From Chitinophagales bacterium (GTDB taxonomy: Bacteria; Bacteroidota; Bacteroidia; Chitinophagales; Saprospiraceae): a stretch of 18,093 bases of DNA. The DNA lies in NCBI GenBank assembly GCA_013297575.1, contig JAAFHO010000035.1:1-18093 (forward strand), given 5' to 3'. The first letter of the stretch is position 1; every line of letters begins with the position of its first letter. The notes beneath the pieces were generated by a model. That model had not been told where the DNA came from. It saw only the letters and a list, made by a program, of their open reading frames with translations, and ran no database searches. Shown piece by piece: positions 7,048 through 12,510 of this stretch. The translations under genes were made by a program, and so were the position numbers.

Positions 7048-8724
7048 ATGAAAAAAAGAACATTCGATGCCATTGTAATTGGCTCTGGGGTTTCTGGAGG
7101 CTGGGCCGCCAAAGAACTCACCGAAAAAGGACTAAAAGTGATTATGCTGGACCGCGGCAAACCACTTGAACATATTACCGGTTATGAAACCGCTACCAAA
7201 ACACCTTGGCAATTCGAGCACAGGGGGCGTATCACCGCACAAGAGCGCGCCGATCATCCTTACTTGCAACGTGACTACCCGTACAACGAAGAAACAAAGC
7301 AATACTGGTTTGATGACAAAAATGCACCTTATGCCGAAAATAAACGTTTCGATTGGTTTCGTCCCGATATTATAGGTGGAAAAAGCATTATGTGGGGCCG
7401 CCAATCTTACCGATTGAGTGAAACAGATTTTGAAGCAAATTTAAAAGACGGGCATGGTGCCGACTGGCCAATCCGTTATGCAGATCTTAAGCCCTGGTAC
7501 GATTATGTAGAAGCGCATGCCGGTATTTCAGGCGAGAACCTCGGTATTCCTGAGTTCCCTGATGGAAACCTGCTCCCACCAATGGACTTGAATGTGGTAG
7601 AAAAGCAGGTAAGAAAAAGGATCGAATCCAAATTTCCAGGTCGCCACATGACCATTGGTAGGGTGGCCAACCTCACTGTACCGCACAAAGGGCGTACCAA
7701 TTGCCAATACCGCAACCATTGCCAACGTGGCTGCCCGTTCAGCGGTTATTTCAGCACCCAATCCTCAACCTTACCTGCGGCTAATGCGACAGGGCGTTTA
7801 ACCGTCCGTCCACATTCTATTGTTAATTCTATTTTGTACGATGCAAAAAAAGGGAAAGCAAAAGGCGTGTTAGTCATCGACTCCGAAACGGGCGAACAAA
7901 TGGAGTTTAAAGCAAAAGTGATTTTTGTTTGTGGCTCTACCGTGGGTTCTACATGGATACTAATGAATTCCATTTCGCCAGAGTTTCCCAATGGTTTGGG
8001 TAATTCGAGTGGTGTTTTGGGGCATTATATGATGGACCACCATTTCAGAACAGGAGCAAACGGCACTTGGGAAGGAGACTTAGATAAATATATTTTTGGC
8101 CGCCGTCCAAATGGTATTTATATCCCGCGCTATCGCAATCTTGGTACAGAAAAGCGCGATTATTTACGTGGTTTTGGTTATCAAGGTGCTGCTAGTCGCT
8201 CAGACTGGCAACGCGTGGTGGCCGAGATGGGCTTTGGTGCAGAAATGAAAGAAATGGCTTCCGAGCCAGGTAACTGGAGTATGGGTATGACAGGATTTGG
8301 CGAATGTTTACCTTATTTCGAGAATCAGATCAAACTCAATAAAGAGGTAAAAGATAAATGGGGACAACCTACTTTGCTTTTTGATGTGGAGTTCAAAGAA
8401 AATGAGAAGAAAATGCGCAAAGACATGGCAAATGATGCCGCCGAAATGTTTGAAGCCGCGGGCCTAAAAAACGTTAAAACATACGATAACGGTTCGTTTC
8501 CCGGTATGGCTATCCACGAAATGGGTACTGCGCGTATGGGCCATAGCGTAAAAGATTCTATCTTGAATAAATGGAATCAAATACACGAATGCAAAAATGT
8601 ATTTGTAACAGATGGATCTTGTATGGCCTCCAGTTCAAACGTAAATCCATCCTTGACCTATATGGCATTAACAGCACGTGCCGCTGATTATGCAGTGAGC
8701 GAATTGAAAAAGAAAAACCTGTAG
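7048..8724 (+). CDS. GMC-family FAD-dependent oxidoreductase (sugar/polyol dehydrogenase-like)
   Basis: A 558-residue flavoprotein expected to oxidise an alcohol group of a sugar, polyol or sugar acid in the periplasm and pass electrons to the respiratory chain. The FAD-binding Rossmann motif is at residues 11-17 (GSGVSGG) and the GMC motif GGKSIMWGRQSYR near 110. The C-terminal catalytic region shows IHEMGTARMG, with the probable active-site His at 490, and SSSNVNPSLTYMAL near 527-541 with Asn533. It has no signal peptide, so export probably depends on the divergent Tat-leader subunit. Cysteines 219, 225 and 229 (C-x5-C-x3-C, in NCQYRNHCQRGCP) recall the cluster-binding cysteines of FAD glucose dehydrogenase alpha subunits, which hold a 3Fe-4S centre; cluster binding here is inference. 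No cytochrome subunit is in the window. The ATG at 7048 is supported by the immediate Rossmann strand. Candidate -7 elements TAAAATTG (7009-7016) and GAAATTTG (7023-7030) are each one mismatch off. Confidence 0.92.
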   Translation: MKKRTFDAIVIGSGVSGGWAAKELTEKGLKVIMLDRGKPLEHITGYETATKTPWQFEHRGRITAQERADHPYLQRDYPYNEETKQYWFDDKNAPYAENKRFDWFRPDIIGGKSIMWGRQSYRLSETDFEANLKDGHGADWPIRYADLKPWYDYVEAHAGISGENLGIPEFPDGNLLPPMDLNVVEKQVRKRIESKFPGRHMTIGRVANLTVPHKGRTNCQYRNHCQRGCPFSGYFSTQSSTLPAANATGRLTVRPHSIVNSILYDAKKGKAKGVLVIDSETGEQMEFKAKVIFVCGSTVGSTWILMNSISPEFPNGLGNSSGVLGHYMMDHHFRTGANGTWEGDLDKYIFGRRPNGIYIPRYRNLGTEKRDYLRGFGYQGAASRSDWQRVVAEMGFGAEMKEMASEPGNWSMGMTGFGECLPYFENQIKLNKEVKDKWGQPTLLFDVEFKENEKKMRKDMANDAAEMFEAAGLKNVKTYDNGSFPGMAIHEMGTARMGHSVKDSILNKWNQIHECKNVFVTDGSCMASSSNVNPSLTYMALTARAADYAVSELKKKNL

Positions 8725-8772
8725 TTGGTGATGGGGTATTGCCGCAATGGATACGATAATAAAGGATTTTAT

Positions 8773-8813
8773 GGTGAGCAGTAAATGAAAAAACACCTCA
8801 TTCACTGCTCACC
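8773..8813. terminator. Bidirectional hairpin between convergent genes
   Basis: The arms 8773-8788 (GGTGAGCAGTAAATGA) and 8798-8813 (TCATTCACTGCTCACC) pair over 16 positions with one mismatch around a 9-nt loop. It lies between the stops of the GMC gene (8724) and the minus-strand gene (8826). No long U run follows on either side, so termination is inferred from position and stability. Confidence 0.6.
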
Positions 8814-8825
8814 CACTACTACTTT

Positions 8826-10379
8826 CTATTTTGATGCAGCGTGTTCAATATAATACATGATCCAAGCCCATTGTCGCTCGTAGGGGACTACTTCTACTTC
8901 AAAACTATTGTCCACTACTTCTGCTTGCACTGTTGACATACGGTGCAGTGTAGTATGTGCCGTTTTGATGAGCGTTTTGGGATCATGCAGGTGTTTAGGC
9001 AGCAGCCCGAGCAAGTGGATAAAGCAATCAGAGCGAAAATGCTCACTTTTATCATCAAGGTTACGAGAACTGTATTTTTTGATGGCATCTATTTTGTTAC
9101 ATATAATATCAAAGTTGTCTTTATTTTCTTTCAGATCAGAAAGCAAAAAAAGTACTTGCAGGATGAGCAATGGAATATTGCCTCCGCGTTTGTCTTGGGT
9201 ATAATTGGGCATTTCGTTTATCAGTCGGCTGAGCCTAAAACGCGAGGCGGGCTGGTCATCCTTTTCCCAATAAGGTTTATTTTCTACCTTCCCAATAAAA
9301 TGTAAGTACCCAAAATACAACCGCCAGGTTTCTTGATCTACTTCAGAAATAATCTTAAAACGCTCATGGTTGAGTGCCATTAGAACCAAATCCCAAGATG
9401 CTTGATAGTTTTCGGCGTATAGATTGGTAACTGCGGCGATTTCTCGGTTTTTGAACCAAGCATGTTTACCCAAGACTACCATTTCCTTTCCTATATCAAG
9501 TGTTTTTAATGCCTCCTCATACTTTCCCATCATCAACAAGCAACTTGACTTTTGGGTGCTAAATGTACCAATAAAATCTTTTCCAATAAATTTATGATTA
9601 GTGAGGTACTTGATCGCAGCATCACAAATTTCTACTCCGGATTCCCAGTTATGAACCAATAATTTCGAAAACAAGTGAATAACACGAGCATATACTTGAA
9701 ACTTTAAATTCGGGAAAACACTTAGTTTGTCTTCATATTTTGAGAACATATCACTTGCTGTAACAGCAAAGTCCTTCTTAAATCCTTTTTTATTGGTCAA
9801 ATTTGAAATTATATACAAATAATCATTATGAGCTTCTAATTCTATTTGAAGCATAGGCCAATAAGAAGTATAGATTTTACTTAGTCGTTCATAATCTTTT
9901 TGTAGAGTAGGTTTAATCGCGTAAAAAGATCTTAAACTGGTAGCATTTTGAATAACAAGTATCATATTATCCGTCTCGATGGATAAGGCTAATGCCTTTT
10001 CTGCTACATCAAAATAAATATCAAATGCTCCTCTTCTATAAAGATTATCTGCTATTGAGGTTAACCGTAAAGCCTCTTGTGTTTTACGATGGTAGTCCGA
10101 AAACTCGGATGAACTTAAATCCAAGAAAAATGTGGAATTAAGCAACCTTTCTTTCAAGCCCTCTTTTAATCTTCTAAACCCTTTGTCTCCTTTTGATTGG
10201 TAACCAAAATGTTGAGCGGCCTCGTCGTCTGTTTTCCAAGTATCTTTATCGATACCCACATAGAACTCCCAGTATCGGAGTTCATCTTTTGTTTTTTTCT
10301 TTTCTGGATTTGTGATGACATCAATGTTACGGACGGTATATCTGTTAATGATATACGTTAGGTCTTTCAATTCTTCCAT
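8826..10379 (-). CDS. Helical-repeat protein of unknown function
   Basis: A 517-residue, almost wholly helical protein without signal peptide or membrane segment; I do not recognise a characterised family. The N-terminal 100 residues hold a compact charged region (ELRYWEFYVGI near 34, TDDEAAQHFGYQS near 52, FRRLKEGLKERLLNSTFFLD near 68-87) of a type repeated in uncharacterised Saprospiria-like proteins, as I recall. TPR-like helix pairs follow (IADNLYRRGAFDIYFDVAEK near 114, then MMGKYEEALKTLDIGKEM near 280, then LYAENYQASWDLVLMALNH near 320). Plan and size parallel the protein at 1532-2944, but alignment by eye is weak, so a distant relationship is only plausible. A scaffold or regulatory role is inference. 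The ATG at 10379 is followed by a good coding start; a one-mismatch -7 element (TGTGTTTG, minus strand near 10463) lies upstream. It converges on the GMC gene. Confidence 0.82.
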   Translation of the reverse strand: MEELKDLTYIINRYTVRNIDVITNPEKKKTKDELRYWEFYVGIDKDTWKTDDEAAQHFGYQSKGDKGFRRLKEGLKERLLNSTFFLDLSSSEFSDYHRKTQEALRLTSIADNLYRRGAFDIYFDVAEKALALSIETDNMILVIQNATSLRSFYAIKPTLQKDYERLSKIYTSYWPMLQIELEAHNDYLYIISNLTNKKGFKKDFAVTASDMFSKYEDKLSVFPNLKFQVYARVIHLFSKLLVHNWESGVEICDAAIKYLTNHKFIGKDFIGTFSTQKSSCLLMMGKYEEALKTLDIGKEMVVLGKHAWFKNREIAAVTNLYAENYQASWDLVLMALNHERFKIISEVDQETWRLYFGYLHFIGKVENKPYWEKDDQPASRFRLSRLINEMPNYTQDKRGGNIPLLILQVLFLLSDLKENKDNFDIICNKIDAIKKYSSRNLDDKSEHFRSDCFIHLLGLLPKHLHDPKTLIKTAHTTLHRMSTVQAEVVDNSFEVEVVPYERQWAWIMYYIEHAASK

Positions 10380-10866
10380 GGTACACGAGTATTGTTAAGT
10401 TAAAAAAAAGTATAGTATATTTAATAATTTGGAAGTAGAGAGCAGTCAGTCTAAACACCAAACACAAGTCTCAGTAGCACAAAAAAAACAACAGCCTCCA
10501 GAAAATTTATTAATTATACACGAATTTACGGGACAAAATTATTACTTTCTGTTAAGATAAAAAAACAATCTCGTATTTTTTTTTAGTTTTAATAAATAAA
10601 AGTATTTTGTTAAAGCAAGTATTAACAAAATAAAAACTGGAATACACCCTCTAGCCTTACTTTTCACGGTGCTAAAAACTCAAATTTGGCCTGTCCAAAA
10701 ACTGCTACTTTGTCTAAGCGTATAAAAAATCACATAAAAAAACAATGATTTTCTTACATAAATAAATGATTTAAAGCCACTTGAAAATATTTTTTTTTAT
10801 TATTTTATTGATTTGCCCTGTCCAATTTGCGCTAAAGTGTCCTTGGTGCTTGCTTTTTTGTCGTCC
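10380..10866. other. AT-rich non-coding stretch
   Basis: No convincing gene. The stretch is very AT-rich, with runs of A and T near 10400, 10485, 10578 and 10790. It contains a perfect inverted repeat at 10603-10632 and two copies of TTTG(G/C)CCTGTCCAA at 10685-10698 and 10812-10825 (13 of 14 identical, 127 bp apart). It must carry the promoter of the minus-strand gene starting at 10379 and ends at the promoter of the small ORF. Confidence 0.5.
10603..10632. repeat. Perfect 11-bp inverted repeat
   Basis: TATTTTGTTAA (10603-10613) and TTAACAAAATA (10622-10632) are exact reverse complements separated by 8 nt. The arms are AT-only except for one G/C pair. The size fits a dimeric regulator site or a weak hairpin; neither can be chosen from sequence. 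Confidence 0.5.
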
Positions 10867-10874
10867 TACCTTTG
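10843..10874 (+). promoter_or_regulatory. Candidate promoter of the 42-residue small ORF
   Basis: TTG (10843-10845), a 21-nt spacer and TACCTTTG (10867-10874) match the Bacteroidota consensus TTG-N17-23-TAnnTTTG exactly. Predicted initiation near 10881 gives a leader of about 43 nt before the ATG at 10924. This is one of the best promoter matches in the window. Confidence 0.55.
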
Positions 10875-10923
10875 TATCATCAATAACGAAATATCCTTTC
10901 ACAATTTAAACTTTAATTCAATT

Positions 10924-11052
10924 ATGTTACCGTGGTTCATTTACCTACTCCTTCAATTTGGACTTCTTAGTTCTCCTGAACAATGGAATACGCTCACACC
11001 TGCACAACAAATAGAACTAGAAATTATAACAACCGATGTAATGGGTGGCTAG
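10924..11052 (+). CDS. Small hydrophobic-headed protein, 42 residues, unknown
   Basis: A short open frame from ATG 10924 to TAG 11050. The same frame is open further upstream to a TTG near 10813, but the promoter at 10867-10874 lies inside that extension, which argues for the ATG. The product starts with a hydrophobic stretch (MLPWFIYLLLQFGLL, residues 1-15), long enough for membrane insertion or a signal anchor. It continues with a polar, probably helical tail (SPEQWNTLTPAQQIELEI) and ends in DVMGG. The tail LTPAQQIELEI looks like real protein rather than random translation of AT-rich DNA. I recognise no family. The terminal Gly-Gly recalls double-glycine leaders, but nothing follows it, so a bacteriocin precursor is unlikely. 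A small membrane protein or secreted peptide is a guess. No clear terminator follows. Confidence 0.45.
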   Translation: MLPWFIYLLLQFGLLSSPEQWNTLTPAQQIELEIITTDVMGG

Positions 11053-11172
11053 TTGTTATCATTTTTAATTCTATACGGGAATGAAAGGCTTAATTATTCT
11101 TTCTAACTCATTCAAATCTAACTCCATTTCCCACCACCCACCCAATAAAATCAATCTCTACTACCGTAATCA
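11053..11172. other. Non-coding spacer after the small ORF
   Basis: No gene, promoter match or strong hairpin seen. It leads into the first palindromic element at 11173. Confidence 0.4.
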
Positions 11173-11222
11173 GCACTGAATAGGCAGTGCAAGGCCGTGG
11201 AACCCCTACATGGGGTTTCCAC
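11173..11222. repeat. Two-hairpin palindromic element, copy A
   Basis: Two hairpins in tandem. The first is GCACTG (11173-11178) with CAGTGC (11185-11190), six perfect pairs around a 6-nt loop. The second is GTGGAACCCC (11197-11206) with GGGGTTTCCAC (11212-11222), ten pairs with one bulged T around a 5-nt loop. A related element occurs at 11440-11503. Copy A is followed by CTAAAG and GCAGCAAA and later CTTTACAA, which copy B also has in similar form. Confidence 0.6.
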
Positions 11223-11277
11223 CCAGCCTAAAGAGCAGCAAAAACGCTTTACAACCAGATGAAACACTATTTTATCG

Positions 11278-11407
11278 CCGTGTTATGTATGTTATTGTTA
11301 TCGTGCTATGTATGTTATTACCGTGTTATTTGCATTATTATCACCGTGTTATGTATGTTATTTTATTACCGTGTTATGCATATCAATACCGTGCGCTTTG
11401 TATCATT
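11278..11407. repeat. Degenerate tandem array of a 19-mer (6 copies)
   Basis: Copies start at 11278, 11301, 11321, 11344, 11369 and 11389, at intervals of 20-25 bp. The consensus is CCGTGTTATGTATGTTATT; copies 1 and 4 are identical, copy 2 differs at two or three positions, copies 3, 5 and 6 more. Looser CCGT echoes continue near 11420-11436. Unit lengths are not multiples of three and no frame gives a plausible protein, so the array is non-coding. It lies between two palindromic elements. It could be a protein-binding array or a slippage product. Confidence 0.65.
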
Positions 11408-11439
11408 CTTCTACCTATACCGTACCCTACCGTGTAACC

Positions 11440-11503
11440 GCGCCTTTGGCAAGTGGGCGCAGAGCAGTGGAACCCCGTAGCACCTACCGTGCAGGGGTTT
11501 CAC
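11440..11503. repeat. Two-hairpin palindromic element, copy B
   Basis: A diverged relative of the element at 11173-11222. Hairpin one is GCGCC (11440-11444) with GGCGC (11456-11460). Hairpin two is GTGGAACCCC (11467-11476) with GGGGTTTCAC (11494-11503), enclosing an extra GCAC/GTGC stem (11480-11483 with 11489-11492) around CTACC. GTGGAACCCC is identical in both copies, and both are followed by CTAAAG, GCAGCAAA and CTTT(C)ACAA. Confidence 0.6.
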
Positions 11504-11620
11504 ACGGCTCTAAAGTGTGGTGTATCATTTGCGGCAGCAAACCTTTCACAATCGTACCATAATAAGGTACTTATATCGTTTTTTCGTAGGTATTAGTCGT
11601 CAATACCCTGTATATTGGGT

Positions 11621-11628
11621 TAACTTTG
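11621..11628 (+). promoter_or_regulatory. Candidate -7 element of the DUF697 gene
   Basis: TAACTTTG matches TAnnTTTG exactly and is followed by CC. No clear TTG is present 17-23 nt upstream. Initiation near 11635 fits the ATG at 11672 with a leader of about 37 nt, and makes the upstream TTG frame start at 11636 unlikely. Confidence 0.45.
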
Positions 11629-11671
11629 CCGAATATTGTATCTTATGAACAGAATAAAGATGCTATCCATT

Positions 11672-12334
11672 ATGTCAAAAGCAAATATAATACTCACCGC
11701 TTTCGATCTTATACAGTTCGAGCGGCACCTTCACCAACACCACCAATATATGCAACACGCAGATAAACAGGCCAAGGCCAAAGAAATTATTCGTAATCAT
11801 ATCGGTTTTTCCATGGGGGCTGCATTAGTACCTTTCCCTGGTGCCGATCTTTTGGCCGTCAGTGCGGTGCAATTAAATATGCTCCGCCAATTGGCCAAAC
11901 TATATCAAGTAGGTTTTATGGATACCCTCGGTAAAACATTTATTTCCGCAGTGGCTGGTACAGGCGCGGCGCGTCTTGGTGCTAGTTTGATTAAGGCCAT
12001 TCCAGGGGTAGGCACTTTTATCGGCGAACTGAGTATGCCTGTGCTTTCGGGCGCAAGTACTTATGCGCTGGGCAATGTAGTTGCTCAACATTTTCACGAC
12101 GGAGGTACGCTGGAGGACTTTGACCTCACAAAGGCACGAAATACCTATAAAGAAGAAATAGAAGAGGGCAAACGCATTGCGAATGAACTGACCCCCCAAG
12201 CCCCCCCTGCCGCCATGACTGGCACGGATGCTACTTTAGAGAGAATTAATAAATTGGCTGAAATGCGCGATGCTGGAGTACTTACCGAGGAAGAATTTAC
12301 TCAAATGAAAACAAAATTGTTATCGGATTTATAA
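11672..12334 (+). CDS. DUF697 membrane protein with C-terminal SHOCT domain
   Basis: A protein of about 220 residues. The central part is DUF697-like: IGFSMGAALVPFPGADLLAV, then VQLNMLRQLAKLYQVGF, then a Gly/Ala-rich membrane segment (VAGTGAARLGASLIKAIPGVG) and a third hydrophobic stretch (PVLSGASTYALGNVVAQHF). In other bacteria DUF697 is often fused or linked to a GTPase domain; none is present here. The last 32 residues (LERINKLAEMRDAGVLTEEEFTQMKTKLLSDL) are a textbook SHOCT domain, a short helical hairpin thought to mediate oligomerisation. A proline-rich linker (TPQAPPAA) joins the two. The frame is open from TTG 11636, with ATGs at 11645, 11660 and 11672; I chose 11672 because of the promoter at 11621 and the upstream AATAAAG. 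Starting at 11645 would add nine residues. Molecular function is unknown. Confidence 0.85.
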   Translation: MSKANIILTAFDLIQFERHLHQHHQYMQHADKQAKAKEIIRNHIGFSMGAALVPFPGADLLAVSAVQLNMLRQLAKLYQVGFMDTLGKTFISAVAGTGAARLGASLIKAIPGVGTFIGELSMPVLSGASTYALGNVVAQHFHDGGTLEDFDLTKARNTYKEEIEEGKRIANELTPQAPPAAMTGTDATLERINKLAEMRDAGVLTEEEFTQMKTKLLSDL

Positions 12335-12362
12335 AAAACTAGTAAAAAATAACACTTTGAGT

Positions 12363-12430
12363 ACGATGTAACTAAGAACATATTTTAGTTCGTTCATACT
12401 GAACACTAAAACCTGTTCTTAGTACATCGT
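12363..12430. terminator. Long imperfect hairpin after the DUF697 gene
   Basis: Outer arms ACGATGTAACTAAGAACA (12363-12380) and TGTTCTTAGTACATCGT (12414-12430) pair over 17 positions with one bulged A. The inner arms 12383-12396 and 12400-12411 (TTTTAGT...GTTCA with TGAACACTAAAA) continue the stem with a 2-nt bulge around a TAC loop. Total span is 68 nt, between convergent genes. No U run follows, so it may be a bidirectional terminator, an mRNA 3' stabiliser or a small mobile palindrome. The remaining gap to 12511 shows nothing else. Confidence 0.55.
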
Positions 12431-12510
12431 TAAACACAAGTTTCGCCAGATAACTGAATCTAGAGATGGGGTGGCATTAATAGTAAAAACTAAAAAAAAC
12501 CGCTACTCAA

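Noticed and set aside
10813..10923. TTG-initiated extension of the small ORF by 37 residues
   Set aside because: It begins with TTG in AT-rich DNA, reads as unconvincing protein, and contains the TACCTTTG promoter element that would start the transcript downstream of it.
10924..11052. Double-glycine bacteriocin precursor
   Set aside because: The Gly-Gly is the C-terminus itself; continuing past the stop gives only a short unremarkable string, and no peptidase-type ABC transporter is nearby.
11278..11407. CRISPR array or replication iterons
   Set aside because: Units are contiguous and degenerate with no unique spacers of constant length, no cas genes, no replication initiator gene and no DnaA boxes that I could find.
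11210..11562. Open frames across the tandem array
   Set aside because: Three overlapping frames are open because the repeat lacks stops; unit lengths are not multiples of three and the products are just Tyr/Cys/Val/Ile echoes of the repeat.
11636..11671. TTG start of the DUF697 protein
   Set aside because: It would leave almost no leader after the predicted start site near 11635, and in-frame ATGs follow directly.
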